Positions 49,820-59,063 of a DNA stretch of 64,000 nucleotides are shown one piece after another. The stretch is from Streptomyces actuosus (GTDB lineage: Bacteria; Actinomycetota; Actinomycetes; Streptomycetales; Streptomycetaceae). Made by a program: the position numbers and the translations under genes. Positions within the stretch are counted from its first letter, which is position 1, and every line of letters starts with the position of its first letter. Under the pieces are notes generated by a model. That model saw nothing but the letters and a program-made list of their open reading frames with translations, had not been told where the DNA came from and did not search any database. The stretch covers positions 1-64,000 of the forward strand of contig NZ_JAFFZS010000004.1 in NCBI RefSeq assembly GCF_016921115.1, read 5' to 3'.

Positions 49820-51175
49820 ATGCCCAGTAGCCGTACCGGCCGGCCGCCCGTGCAGCGGGCCCCCCGGCGTCCCGCCCCCGTCCGCCCGGTCCGCGAGAAC
49901 CCCGTTCGGCGGCTGCTCGACCGGGCCCGCAAGGCCTGGGACCGGCCGCTGACCGCGTACTACCTGATCCTCGGCGGCAGCCTGCTGATCACCGTGCTCG
50001 GTCTGGTGATGGTGTACTCGGCATCCCAGATCACCGCGCTGCAGATGTCGCTGCCCGGCTCCTACTTCTTCCGCAAGCAGCTGCTGGCCGCCGCCATCGG
50101 CGGCATCCTGCTGTACGCCGCCTCGCGGATGCCGGTCAAGCTGCACCGGGCGCTGGCCTACCCCATCCTGGCCGGCGCCGTGTTCCTGATGATCCTGGTG
50201 CAGGTGCCGGGGATAGGGCATGCCGTCAACGGGAACCAGAACTGGCTCTCCGTCGGGGGCCCCTTCCAGCTCCAGCCGAGCGAGTTCGGCAAGCTCGCCC
50301 TCGTGCTGTGGGGCGCCGACCTGCTGGCCCGCAAGCAGGACAAGAAGCTGCTGACCCAGTGGAAGCACATGCTGGTCCCGCTGGTCCCGGTCGGCTTCCT
50401 GCTGCTCGGGCTGATCATGCTCGGCGGCGACATGGGCACCGCGATCATCCTGACGGCGATCCTGTTCGGCCTGCTGTGGCTCGCGGGCGCGCCCACCCGG
50501 CTCTTCGTCGGCGTCCTCTCCGTCGCCGGCGCCATCGGCGCGATCCTGATCAGGACCAGCCCCAACCGCATGGCCCGGCTCGCCTGCATCGGCGCCACCG
50601 AGCCCCGCTCCGGCGCCGCCGACTGCTGGCAGGCCGTGCACGGCATCTACGCCCTCGCGTCCGGCGGGATCTTCGGCTCCGGACTCGGTGCGAGTGTGGA
50701 AAAATGGGGCCAACTCCCCGAAGCGCACACCGACTTCATCTTCGCGGTCACCGGTGAGGAACTGGGACTGGCGGGGACGCTGTCGGTACTCGCCCTGTTC
50801 GCGGCTCTAGGCTATGCGGGTATCCGCGTGGCCGGACGCACGGAGGACCCCTTCGTCAGGTATGCCGCGGGAGGAGTGACCACCTGGATCACCGCCCAGG
50901 CGGTGGTCAACATCGGTGCGGTGCTCGGTCTGCTGCCGATCGCCGGTGTCCCCCTCCCGCTGTTCTCCTACGGAGGTTCCGCCCTCCTGCCGACCATGTT
51001 CGCCGTCGGACTGCTGATCGCCTTCGCGCGTGAGGAGCCCGGTGCGCGGGCGGCGCTTGCGGTGCGGCAACCTCGCTTTGGTAGAAAGCGGGGGGCCGGG
51101 GGTCCCGCGGGACCCAGGAGATGGAACACGATGCGACGGCGTGCCACGGTGGCGCGCTCGTCCGGAGAGCGGTGA
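49820..51175 (+). CDS. ftsW: Septal SEDS glycosyltransferase FtsW
   Basis: This 451-residue polytopic protein of the SEDS family polymerises septal glycan with FtsI. A basic Pro-rich cytoplasmic N-terminus (about 1-45) precedes about ten membrane segments. The family motifs NGNQNWLSVGGPFQLQPSEFGKLA, the conserved catalytic Asp region and GVPLPLFSYGGSALLPTMFAVGLL are present. ATG 49820 is chosen because GGAGG lies 5 bases upstream; ATG 49808 is an alternative. GACAC, a WhiA-type element, occurs upstream near 49589. Confidence 0.93.
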   Translation: MPSSRTGRPPVQRAPRRPAPVRPVRENPVRRLLDRARKAWDRPLTAYYLILGGSLLITVLGLVMVYSASQITALQMSLPGSYFFRKQLLAAAIGGILLYAASRMPVKLHRALAYPILAGAVFLMILVQVPGIGHAVNGNQNWLSVGGPFQLQPSEFGKLALVLWGADLLARKQDKKLLTQWKHMLVPLVPVGFLLLGLIMLGGDMGTAIILTAILFGLLWLAGAPTRLFVGVLSVAGAIGAILIRTSPNRMARLACIGATEPRSGAADCWQAVHGIYALASGGIFGSGLGASVEKWGQLPEAHTDFIFAVTGEELGLAGTLSVLALFAALGYAGIRVAGRTEDPFVRYAAGGVTTWITAQAVVNIGAVLGLLPIAGVPLPLFSYGGSALLPTMFAVGLLIAFAREEPGARAALAVRQPRFGRKRGAGGPAGPRRWNTMRRRATVARSSGER

Positions 51176-51181
51176 ATTTCG

Positions 51182-52273
51182 GTGCATGTCGTACTCGCCG
51201 GCGGGGGTACCGCGGGCCACATCGAGCCCGCGCTCGCCCTCGCGGACGCCCTGCGCAGGCAGGACCCGACCGTGGGGATCACGGCTCTGGGCACGGAGCG
51301 CGGCCTGGAGACCCAACTGGTCCCGCAGCGGGGCTACGAGCTGGCGCTGATCCCGGCCGTCCCGCTGCCGCGCAAGCCCACGCCCGAGCTGATCACCGTC
51401 CCGGGCCGGCTGCGCGGCACCATCAAGGCCGCCGAGCAGATCCTGGAGCGCACCAAGGCCGACGCCGTCGTCGGCTTCGGCGGCTACGTCGCCCTGCCCG
51501 GCTACCTCGCCGCCAAGCGTCTGGGCGTGCCGATCGTCATCCACGAGGCGAACGCCCGCCCCGGTCTCGCCAACAAGATCGGCTCCCGGTACGCCGCCCA
51601 GGTCGCCGTCGCGACCCCCGACAGCAAGCTGCGGGGCGCGCGCTACATCGGGATCCCGCTGCGGCACTCCATCGCGACCCTGGACCGGGCCGCCGCCCGC
51701 CCCGAGGCCCGGGCGATGTTCGGGCTCGACCCCAACCTGCCGACGCTGCTCGTCTCCGGCGGCTCGCAGGGTGCGCGCCGCCTCAACGAGGTCGTCCAGC
51801 AGGTCGCGCCCTGGCTCCAGCAGGCCGGTATCCAGATCCTGCACGCGGTCGGCCCGAAGAACGAACTGCCGCAGGTCCACCAGATGCCGGGAATGCCGCC
51901 CTACATCCCGGTAAGTTACCTGGACCGGATGGACCTCGCGTACGCCGCGGCCGACATGATGCTGTGCCGCGCGGGTGCGATGACCGTCGCCGAACTCTCC
52001 GCCGTCGGGCTTCCGGCCGCCTACGTCCCCCTGCCGATCGGCAACGGCGAGCAGCGGCTGAACGCTCAGCCGGTGGTGAAGGCGGGCGGCGGACTCCTCG
52101 TCGACGACGCGGACCTGACGCCGGAGTGGGTGCAGCAGAACGTCCTTCCCGTGCTCGCCGACCCCCACCGGCTCTACCAGATGTCCCGCTCCGCCGCCGA
52201 GTTCGGCCGCCGGGACGCCGACGACCTGCTCGTCGGCATGGTGCACGAGGCGATCGCCGCCGCGCACCGCTAG
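51182..52273 (+). CDS. murG: Lipid II synthase MurG
   Basis: This 363-residue GT-B glycosyltransferase adds GlcNAc to lipid I on the cytoplasmic face. N-terminal [19 protein letters not shown] is the Gly-rich loop. [28 protein letters not shown] and the C-terminal [24 protein letters not shown] are family markers. GTG 51182 starts 6 bases after the ftsW stop. Confidence 0.96.
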   Translation: MHVVLAGGGTAGHIEPALALADALRRQDPTVGITALGTERGLETQLVPQRGYELALIPAVPLPRKPTPELITVPGRLRGTIKAAEQILERTKADAVVGFGGYVALPGYLAAKRLGVPIVIHEANARPGLANKIGSRYAAQVAVATPDSKLRGARYIGIPLRHSIATLDRAAARPEARAMFGLDPNLPTLLVSGGSQGARRLNEVVQQVAPWLQQAGIQILHAVGPKNELPQVHQMPGMPPYIPVSYLDRMDLAYAAADMMLCRAGAMTVAELSAVGLPAAYVPLPIGNGEQRLNAQPVVKAGGGLLVDDADLTPEWVQQNVLPVLADPHRLYQMSRSAAEFGRRDADDLLVGMVHEAIAAAHR

Positions 52274-52298
52274 GCACGTGTGACGAAAGGGCAGGAGC

Positions 52299-53102
52299 GT
52301 GGCCGGACCCACCACCGCCGAGCGCGGTCGGCGCCAGCAGGAGACGTCCGGCCCGCCCCTCGTCCGGAGGCTCCGGAGGCTGGGGCCGCGCCGGCTTCGT
52401 AGGATCATCATCCTGGCGTTGGCCGTCGTCCTCCTCGGGGCGGGCGGTGTCTGGACGTTGTACGGCTCGCCGTGGCTGCGCGTGGAGCGCGTCCCGGTCT
52501 CCGGCACCCGCGTCCTCACACCCGCACAGGTGCGCGAGGCGGCCCGGGTTCCGGTCGGGGCGCCTCTGGCGTCCGTCGACACCGAGGCGATCGCGGCACG
52601 ACTGCGGCGGGAACTGCCCCGGATCGACACGGTGGACGTGGTCCGTTCCTGGCCTCATGCGATCGGGCTGAAAGTGGTCGAGCGCACCCCGGTGCTTCTG
52701 GTCCCCAAGGGCGGAAAATATGTGGAAGTGGACGACGGGGGAGTCCGGTACGCCACGGTTTCCGACGCCCCGAAAGGCGTGCCGCTGCTCGACCTCTCGG
52801 TCTCCCGCTCGGGTTCGGGCGCGGCCGGCCTGCGCCGCTTCGGAACGGACCGGCTGCTGCGGGAGGCAGTCGAGGTCGCCGGCTCCCTTCCGGCCGCCGT
52901 CGCCCGCGAGACCAGGGTCGTCAAGCTGCGCTCCTTCGACGACATCTCACTGGACTTGACCGGCGACCGGACGGTCGCCTGGGGCAGCGCCGAGAAGGGG
53001 CACGCCAAGGCCCGAACCCTCGCCGCGTTGATGAAAGCGGCACCCGATGCGCGGCACTTCGACGTGAGTGTCCCCACCGCCCCTGCGTCATCGGGGAGTT
53101 GA
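52299..53102 (+). CDS. ftsQ: Cell division protein FtsQ (POTRA)
   Basis: This 267-residue bitopic divisome protein has a cytoplasmic Arg-rich N-terminus, a membrane segment at about 36-56, and a POTRA domain (about 60-130) beginning VERVPVSGTRVLTPAQVREAA. A beta domain follows to about 250. It bridges early and late division proteins. GTG 52299 follows AGGAGC. It is the last gene before the ftsZ promoter region. Confidence 0.92.
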   Translation: MAGPTTAERGRRQQETSGPPLVRRLRRLGPRRLRRIIILALAVVLLGAGGVWTLYGSPWLRVERVPVSGTRVLTPAQVREAARVPVGAPLASVDTEAIAARLRRELPRIDTVDVVRSWPHAIGLKVVERTPVLLVPKGGKYVEVDDGGVRYATVSDAPKGVPLLDLSVSRSGSGAAGLRRFGTDRLLREAVEVAGSLPAAVARETRVVKLRSFDDISLDLTGDRTVAWGSAEKGHAKARTLAALMKAAPDARHFDVSVPTAPASSGS

Positions 53103-53159
53103 CGCACATCTGCGCAGGCCAGCACCCTGGTTGGGCAGCGCTACGGCTGATCACATAGG

Positions 53160-53380
53160 GTGAAAAGAAAAACGGGAGGTTCGGCGTGTTCGTTGAACGT
53201 GCGCCACTTGTCGACTTAGTGTCCTGTTCAGAAGACTCCAGCGAACAGACACACTGGTAACCCTAAACTTCAGCGTTAGGGTTCGGGTCGGCGATTCGGA
53301 CCGTCCCATTCGGCATCAGTCGGCGGAGCGCGACGCAACGCGAGACGGCGACACGTAACTCGAGGCGAGAGGCCTTCGAC
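53160..53380 (+). promoter_or_regulatory. ftsZ promoter region
   Basis: Between ftsQ and ftsZ lie several elements. A -35/-10 pair, TTGAAC (53193-53198) and TAGTGT (53217-53222), has an 18-base spacer. CTGTTC and GAACAG (53224-53229, 53243-53248) form an inverted repeat. AACCCTAA and TTAGGGTT (53259-53266, 53276-53283) form a perfect 8-bp inverted repeat. GACAC occurs at 53248 and 53350; it is the known core of WhiA sites, and ftsZ is an established WhiA target in Streptomyces. The region therefore should carry vegetative and sporulation control. Confidence 0.65.
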
Positions 53381-54604
53381 GTGGCAGCACCGCAGAACTA
53401 CCTCGCAGTCATCAAAGTCATCGGTGTCGGCGGCGGTGGTGTCAATGCCATCAACCGGATGATCGAGGTCGGTCTCAAGGGCGTCGAGTTCATCGCCATC
53501 AACACCGACGCGCAGGCGCTGTTGATGAGCGACGCCGACGTCAAGCTCGACGTCGGCCGCGAACTCACCCGCGGACTCGGCGCCGGGGCGAACCCGGCCG
53601 TCGGCCGCAAAGCCGCCGAGGACCACCGCGAGGAGATCGAGGAGGTCCTCAAGGGGGCCGACATGGTCTTCGTGACGGCCGGTGAAGGCGGCGGCACCGG
53701 CACCGGCGGCGCGCCCGTCGTCGCCAACATCGCCCGCTCCCTGGGCGCCCTCACCATCGGCGTGGTCACCCGCCCGTTCACCTTCGAGGGGCGGCGGCGC
53801 GCCAACCAGGCCGAGGACGGCATCGCCGAACTGCGCGAAGAGGTCGACACCCTCATCGTCATCCCCAACGACCGGCTGCTGTCCATCTCGGACCGTCAGG
53901 TCTCCGTCCTGGACGCCTTCAAGTCGGCCGACCAGGTCCTGCTCTCCGGCGTCCAGGGCATCACCGACCTGATCACCACGCCCGGCCTGATCAACCTCGA
54001 CTTCGCCGACGTGAAGTCGGTGATGTCCGAGGCCGGTTCGGCCCTGATGGGCATCGGCTCGGCCCGCGGCGACGACCGCGCGGTGGCCGCCGCCGAGATG
54101 GCGATCTCCTCGCCGCTGCTGGAGGCATCCATCGACGGCGCCCGCGGCGTGCTGCTCTCCATCTCCGGCGGCAGCGACCTCGGGCTCTTCGAGATCAACG
54201 AGGCCGCCCAGCTGGTCAGCGAGGCGGCCCACCCCGAGGCCAACATCATCTTCGGCGCGGTGATCGACGACGCCCTGGGCGACGAGGTCCGGGTCACCGT
54301 GATCGCGGCCGGCTTCGACGGCGGCCAGCCCCCGGCCCGCCGGGAGAACGGCCTCGGCTCGGCCTCCTCCTCTTCTTCCGCGTCGCCCTCCTCCGGGCCT
54401 CGCCGCGAGGAGGACGCGCCGGCGCGTCCGGCGGAGAGCCGTCCGTCCTTCGGCTCGCTCGGCAGCGTGACGCCGAAGGAGGCGCCGGAGCCCGCCCCCG
54501 CGCCGGAGCCCGCGGCGGAGATCCCGGTCTCCCCGCCGATCCCGCCGTCGCGGTACGCGGACAGCGCGGCAGAGGAACTGGACGTACCGGACTTCCTCAA
54601 GTGA
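53381..54604 (+). CDS. ftsZ: Cell division GTPase FtsZ
   Basis: This 407-residue tubulin homologue polymerises into the Z ring or, in aerial hyphae, Z ladders. [13 protein letters not shown], the tubulin signature [12 protein letters not shown] near residues 104-115 and the T7 region with [11 protein letters not shown] are intact. A Ser/Pro/Glu-rich linker (about 320-395) leads to the C-terminal peptide DVPDFLK that binds SepF. GTG 53381 starts the conserved [13 protein letters not shown]. Confidence 0.98.
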   Translation: MAAPQNYLAVIKVIGVGGGGVNAINRMIEVGLKGVEFIAINTDAQALLMSDADVKLDVGRELTRGLGAGANPAVGRKAAEDHREEIEEVLKGADMVFVTAGEGGGTGTGGAPVVANIARSLGALTIGVVTRPFTFEGRRRANQAEDGIAELREEVDTLIVIPNDRLLSISDRQVSVLDAFKSADQVLLSGVQGITDLITTPGLINLDFADVKSVMSEAGSALMGIGSARGDDRAVAAAEMAISSPLLEASIDGARGVLLSISGGSDLGLFEINEAAQLVSEAAHPEANIIFGAVIDDALGDEVRVTVIAAGFDGGQPPARRENGLGSASSSSSASPSSGPRREEDAPARPAESRPSFGSLGSVTPKEAPEPAPAPEPAAEIPVSPPIPPSRYADSAAEELDVPDFLK

Positions 54605-54614
54605 TCCTTCTGAC

Positions 54615-55343
54615 GTGATAGGACAGCGCGACATCGCGAACGGCGCGCACTTCGCCTTCACCGACCGGTGGGGCGGGGTGAGCGCCGTTCCGTACGAGGA
54701 GCTCAACCTCGGCGGCGCGGTCGGTGACGACCCCGGCGCCGTACGGACCAACCGGGAGCGGGCGGCCGGCTCGCTGGGCCTGGACCCGGCCCGGGTGGTC
54801 TGGATGAATCAGGTGCACGGCAACGAGGTGGCGGTCGTCGACGGCCCGTGGGGTACCGCGGACGTCCCCGCCGTGGACGCCGTGGTCACCGTCCGGCGGG
54901 GGCTCGCCCTGGCCGTGCTCACCGCCGACTGCACACCGGTCCTGCTCGCCGACCCCGTCGCCGGCGTCGCCGCCGCGGCCCACGCGGGCCGGCCCGGGAT
55001 GATCGCCGGGGTGGTCCCCGCGGCCGTGCGCGCGATGACCGAGCTCGGCGCCGAACCGTCCCGGATCCTCGCCCGCACCGGGCCCGCCGTCTGCGGTCGG
55101 TGCTACGAGGTGCCCGAGCGGATGCGCGCCGAGGTGGCCGCCGTCGAACCGGCGGCGCATTCCGAGACGAGCTGGGGCACTCCGGCGGTCGACGTGACCG
55201 CCGGAGTGCACGCACAGCTGGCACGGCTGGGGGTGCACGACCGGGCGCAGTCGCCGGTGTGCACGCTGGAGTCGGCTGACCACTTCTCGTACCGCCGCGA
55301 CCGCACCACGGGTCGGCTCGCGGGCTACGTCTGGCTGGACTGA
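54615..55343 (+). CDS. pgeF: Peptidoglycan editing factor PgeF (YlmD/YfiH)
   Basis: This 242-residue metal enzyme of the laccase-domain family (DUF152) is predicted to remove wrongly incorporated serine from UDP-MurNAc precursors, as E. coli PgeF does. The metal ligands are visible in MNQVHGNEV, LTADCTPVLL and AAHAGRPG. The usual HAGWRG is HAGRPG here. GTG 54615 starts 10 bases after the ftsZ stop. Its place after ftsZ is conserved in Gram-positives. Confidence 0.9.
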   Translation: MIGQRDIANGAHFAFTDRWGGVSAVPYEELNLGGAVGDDPGAVRTNRERAAGSLGLDPARVVWMNQVHGNEVAVVDGPWGTADVPAVDAVVTVRRGLALAVLTADCTPVLLADPVAGVAAAAHAGRPGMIAGVVPAAVRAMTELGAEPSRILARTGPAVCGRCYEVPERMRAEVAAVEPAAHSETSWGTPAVDVTAGVHAQLARLGVHDRAQSPVCTLESADHFSYRRDRTTGRLAGYVWLD

Positions 55344-55349
55344 TGGGGC

Positions 55350-56096
55350 ATGACGGACCGTAAGGACGAACTCGCCGCGAACCTGGCGAAGGTGGAGCGC
55401 CGCATCGCCGCGGCATGCGCGGCCGCGGGGCGGGAGCGCGACGAGGTGACCCTGATCGTGGTCACCAAGACGTATCCGGCGAGCGACGTGCGGATGCTGT
55501 CGGAGCTCGGCGTGCGCCATGTGGCCGAGAACCGCGACCAGGACGCGGCCCCCAAGGCCGCCGCCTGCTCGGATCTGCCACTCACCTGGCACTTCGTGGG
55601 CCAGCTGCAGACCAACAAAGTCCGATCCGTGGTCGGTTATGCCGATGTCGTGCAGTCCGTGGACCGGTCCCGGCTGGTGACCGCCCTGTCCCGGGAGGCC
55701 GTGCGGGCCGGACGCGAGATCGGCTGCCTCCTCCAGGTCGCGCTCGACGCGGAGGAGAGCGGACGGGAGCCGGGGGGAGCGGGGGTCTCCCCGGGCGGAC
55801 GCGGTGGGGTGGTGCCCGCGGGCATCGGTGAGTTGGCCGGCCTCGTCGCCGACTCGCCGGGGCTGCGGCTCGACGGACTGATGACCGTCGCCCCGCTCAC
55901 CGGGCGGTTCGCGGGACGGCAACGGGCGGCGTTCGAGCGGTTGATGGATTTGTCGACTGACCTGCGCCGTGCCCATCCGGCTGCGAACATGGTCTCCGCA
56001 GGGATGAGTGCGGACCTCGAGGAGGCCGTGGCGGCCGGGGCGACACATGTGCGCGTCGGCACTGCGGTACTCGGAGTCCGCCCCAGGCTCGGGTAA
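55350..56096 (+). CDS. YggS-family pyridoxal-phosphate homeostasis protein (YlmE)
   Basis: This 248-residue PLP-binding TIM barrel has the Lys in [37 protein letters not shown] and [12 protein letters not shown] followed by [11 protein letters not shown]. Family members bind PLP without a known reaction and buffer vitamin B6 and amino acids. ATG 55350 is 6 bases after the pgeF stop. A Gly-rich insert (about 134-153) interrupts the middle. Confidence 0.92.
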   Translation: MTDRKDELAANLAKVERRIAAACAAAGRERDEVTLIVVTKTYPASDVRMLSELGVRHVAENRDQDAAPKAAACSDLPLTWHFVGQLQTNKVRSVVGYADVVQSVDRSRLVTALSREAVRAGREIGCLLQVALDAEESGREPGGAGVSPGGRGGVVPAGIGELAGLVADSPGLRLDGLMTVAPLTGRFAGRQRAAFERLMDLSTDLRRAHPAANMVSAGMSADLEEAVAAGATHVRVGTAVLGVRPRLG

Positions 56097-56224
56097 CGTC
56101 GCCAGGAAGTCGGACCACAGCAGAAAATATGGTCATTACCGCCGAAGGCGGGCACAAGGACCACGTGGATCGCGGGCACTTGGCAGTCGTCAGCCGATCC
56201 ACCACAGAGCGGAGGACTCAGAGC

Positions 56225-56866
56225 ATGGCCGGCGCGATGCGCAAGATGGCGGTCTACCTCGGCCTCGTGGAGGACGATGGGTACGACGGCCGCGGATTCG
56301 ACCCCGACGACGACTTCGAGCCCGAGCTGGACCCGGAGCCCGAGCGGGACCACCGTCGACACGAGGTGTCCCACCCGTCGCACGGCGCACATCAGTCCCA
56401 AAGGGACGAAGAGGTGCGAGTCGTGCAGCCTCCCGCGCCGCGCGAGCCCGTGGCCCGGTCTGCTTCGCTGCCCGCGGAATCCGGGCGCCCGGCGCGTATC
56501 GCGCCCGTGGCGTCCATCACACAAGAACGTCAGTCCCTGGAGAAGAACGCACCGGTGATCATGCCCAAAGTCGTGTCGGAACGAGAGCCGTACCGGATCA
56601 CCACGCTTCACCCGCGGACGTACAACGAGGCCCGTACCATCGGGGAACACTTCCGTGAGGGCACCCCGGTGATCATGAATCTGACTGAGATGGATGACAC
56701 AGACGCGAAGCGACTTGTCGACTTTGCGGCTGGTTTGGTGTTTGGTCTTCACGGCAGCATCGAGCGGGTGACGCAGAAGGTGTTCCTGTTGTCGCCTGCT
56801 AACGTCGATGTCACGGCGGAGGACAAGGCCCGCATCGCAGAAGGCGGGTTCTTCAACCAGAGCTGA
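56225..56866 (+). CDS. sepF: Cell division protein SepF
   Basis: This 213-residue protein bundles FtsZ and tethers it to the membrane. The N-terminal amphipathic helix [17 protein letters not shown] is the membrane anchor. An acidic, disordered linker follows (about 18-115), and the SepF core (DUF552) from about 118 includes [26 protein letters not shown] and [13 protein letters not shown] 56225 is set by GGAGGAC upstream. It should bind the FtsZ C-terminal peptide. Confidence 0.95.
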   Translation: MAGAMRKMAVYLGLVEDDGYDGRGFDPDDDFEPELDPEPERDHRRHEVSHPSHGAHQSQRDEEVRVVQPPAPREPVARSASLPAESGRPARIAPVASITQERQSLEKNAPVIMPKVVSEREPYRITTLHPRTYNEARTIGEHFREGTPVIMNLTEMDDTDAKRLVDFAAGLVFGLHGSIERVTQKVFLLSPANVDVTAEDKARIAEGGFFNQS

Positions 56867-56914
56867 GACGCACGACCGGAAAACGCAGGAACAGGGGAGA
56901 GGGAAGCACAGGCC

Positions 56915-57202
56915 ATGAGCGTGTTCGCGCAGGTGATCTACATCGCGCTGATGGTTTTCCTCATCGTGTTGATCTTCCGGTTGGTCATGGACTACGTCTT
57001 CCAGTTCGCCCGCTCGTGGCAACCCGGCAAGGCGATGGTGGTCGTCCTTGAGGCCACCTACACTGTCACCGATCCACCGTTGAAGCTTCTGCGGCGGTTC
57101 ATTCCGCCGCTGCGTCTCGGGGGCGTGGCGCTCGACCTGTCCTTCTTCGTACTGATGATCATCGTCTATGTTCTCCTCTCCATCGTGCAGAGGTTCGTGT
57201 GA
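56915..57202 (+). CDS. sepG: YggT-family membrane protein YlmG/SepG
   Basis: This 95-residue protein has two membrane segments (about 4-25 and 65-88) with a loop holding TYTVTDPPLKLLRRFIPPLRLGGVALDLS. The S. coelicolor homologue SepG acts in sporulation-specific division and nucleoid organisation. ATG 56915 follows GGAGAGGG. It lies between sepF and divIVA as in other Streptomyces. Confidence 0.92.
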   Translation: MSVFAQVIYIALMVFLIVLIFRLVMDYVFQFARSWQPGKAMVVVLEATYTVTDPPLKLLRRFIPPLRLGGVALDLSFFVLMIIVYVLLSIVQRFV

Positions 57203-57257
57203 TGAATGTGGACGATACGGTCTTGCCGACTGCCGATGACTACGTTGAGGTGAAGAG

Positions 57258-58355
57258 ATGCCGTTGACCCCCGAGGACGTGCGGAACAAGCAGTTCACGA
57301 CCGTCCGCCTCCGAGAAGGCTATGACGAGGACGAGGTCGATGCCTTCCTCGACGAGGTCGAAGCCGAACTGACCCGCCTGCTCCGCGAGAACGAGGACCT
57401 GCGCGCCAAGCTGGCCGCGGCCACCCGCGCTGCTGCCCAGAACCAGCAGAACATGCGCAAACCCCCCGAGCCTCAGGATCAGCAGCAACAGGGGATGCGA
57501 GGCCCCGGCGCCCCGGTGCCCGCCGGCATATCGGGCCCGCCGCAGCAGCAGATGGGCGGCCCCATGGGCGGCCCGCCCCAGCTGCCGAGCGGTGCCCCGC
57601 AGCTGCCCGCCGGTCCCGGCGGTCAGGGCCCGCAGGGCCCCGGCCCGATGGGTCAGGGTCCCGGCCCCATGGGCCAGCCCCCCATGCAGCAGCAGATGGG
57701 CGGCCCGATGGGCGGCCCCATGGGTGGCCCGATGGGCGGCCCCGGTCAGGGCCCTGGTGGCGACAGCGCCGCCCGTGTCCTCTCGCTGGCCCAGCAGACC
57801 GCCGACCAGGCGATCGCCGAGGCCCGCTCCGAGGCCAACAAGATCGTCGGTGAGGCGCGTTCGCGTGCCGAGGGCCTGGAGCGGGACGCCCGTGCCAAGG
57901 CCGACGCGCTGGAGCGGGACGCGCAGGAGAAGCACCGTGTCGCCATGGGCTCCCTGGAGTCCGCGCGCGCCACGCTGGAGCGCAAGGTCGAGGACCTGCG
58001 CGGCTTCGAGCGCGAGTACCGGACGCGTCTGAAGTCCTACCTGGAGTCGCAGCTGCGCCAGCTGGAGACCCAGGCCGACGACTCCCTGGCTCCGCCGCGG
58101 ACCCCCGCCACGGCCTCCCTCCCGCCGTCCCCGGCGCCCTCCATGGCTCCGGCCGGTGCGAGCGGTCCGTCCTACGGTGGCAACCAGACCATGGGTGGTT
58201 CTCCGGCGCCTTCTGCCCCGTCCTACGGCGGTCAGCAGCAGATGTCGCCCGCGATGACCCAGCCGATGGCGCCGGTCCGGCCGCAGGGCCCGTCCCCGAT
58301 GGGCCAGGCTCCGTCACCGATGCGCGGCTTCCTCATCGACGAGGACGACAACTGA
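57258..58355 (+). CDS. divIVA: Polar growth protein DivIVA (Wag31-like)
   Basis: This 365-residue coiled-coil protein marks hyphal tips and directs polar wall growth. The N-terminal DivIVA domain (about 1-60, [18 protein letters not shown] then [16 protein letters not shown]) binds curved membrane. A Pro/Gln/Gly/Met-rich insertion (about 65-168, with repeated PMGG and QQ) separates it from the second coiled-coil (about 175-280). The tail ends [11 protein letters not shown] 57258; the preceding GAGGTGAAGAG provides the site. Confidence 0.97.
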   Translation: MPLTPEDVRNKQFTTVRLREGYDEDEVDAFLDEVEAELTRLLRENEDLRAKLAAATRAAAQNQQNMRKPPEPQDQQQQGMRGPGAPVPAGISGPPQQQMGGPMGGPPQLPSGAPQLPAGPGGQGPQGPGPMGQGPGPMGQPPMQQQMGGPMGGPMGGPMGGPGQGPGGDSAARVLSLAQQTADQAIAEARSEANKIVGEARSRAEGLERDARAKADALERDAQEKHRVAMGSLESARATLERKVEDLRGFEREYRTRLKSYLESQLRQLETQADDSLAPPRTPATASLPPSPAPSMAPAGASGPSYGGNQTMGGSPAPSAPSYGGQQQMSPAMTQPMAPVRPQGPSPMGQAPSPMRGFLIDEDDN

Positions 58356-58401
58356 GCACCGGTCACGGCGAGTAGTACGCCTCAGGCGTCGGCAGCGTTC
58401 A

Positions 58402-58443
58402 GGGCGGGACCCCGGATTCACCATCCGGGGTCCCGCCCTTTTT
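58402..58443 (+). terminator. Intrinsic terminator after divIVA
   Basis: GGGCGGGACCCCGGAT pairs perfectly over 16 bp with its complement across TCACC and is followed by TTTTT. This is the only hairpin in the window with a real U-tract, and it closes the dcw cluster. Confidence 0.96.
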
Positions 58444-59010
58444 ACGCGGGTTGAAGCACGTCCTCCGGCATGGCCGACCCGCGGGTGAGGTGCGGCGGCG
58501 CCGCCCCGGCCCGCGCCTGTCCGGGCCCGGCCTCCCGGGGCCGGCGTGCGGGTCCGTGCGCCGGGCACCGTCCTGCGCCGCCCGCCGCCCGCCGCCCGCC
58601 GCCCGCCGCCCGCCGGACGACGGGGCGCCGCCGGCGGAGACGGACCCGGTGGCGCCGTCCGCCCCGGGTGCCGTAGCCCCGGTCGCCGGAGGGACGATGG
58701 GACTCACAGGACGGTCCGCGCCAGGGTCCGGAACCCGCCGGGGCGCGTGGCGCCTCGACGGCCGCCCCCGGTGCCGCGTCCGATGCCGGGCCCGGCGTGG
58801 CCGCCGGTCGAGCGCGGCGGCGTCCGACGCGTCCTCCGGCTCGGCGCACGGCCCGATACCCCGAACGGGGCTGCTCGGCGGTGCGTTCGGAGCGGCGCGC
58901 CGCAGCGGGGCCGACCTCGCCTGCCGCGGCGCGTGAGGACGTCGGCCGGTCCCCCCGCCTCACCTGCCCCACCGCTCTCCCGGCGAGAGCCGTCGCCCCT
59001 CCCCGGCACG
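58444..59010. other. Gene-free GC-rich region, 567 bp
   Basis: Open frames on both strands are low-complexity Arg/Pro/Ala/Gly translations with no recognisable motif, so none is accepted. The region includes a heptanucleotide tandem repeat (58581-58615). No promoter or structured RNA was recognised. Confidence 0.55.
58581..58615. repeat. Heptanucleotide tandem repeat, 5 x CCCGCCG
   Basis: Five exact head-to-tail copies of CCCGCCG cover 35 bases, with a partial copy just before. Such a repeat could change copy number by slippage. It lies between the divIVA terminator and ileS, outside any supported gene. Confidence 0.9.
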
Positions 59011-59046
59011 GCAGGCCCGGTCCCCCGCACGGGGGACCGGGCCTGC
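59011..59046 (-). terminator. Terminator after ileS
   Basis: GCAGGCCCGGTCCCCC and its exact complement form a 16-bp stem with a 4-base loop, 17 bases beyond the ileS stop on the minus strand. Confidence 0.88.
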
Positions 59047-59063
59047 ATACCACCGGCTGCCGG

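Noticed and set aside
58581..58615. CRISPR-like repeat
   Set aside because: Units are 7 bp with no spacers. It is a simple tandem repeat.
58442..59053. Open frames on both strands after divIVA
   Set aside because: They run into terminators, are low-complexity and show no motif. Overlapping frames on both strands are typical of non-coding GC-rich DNA.
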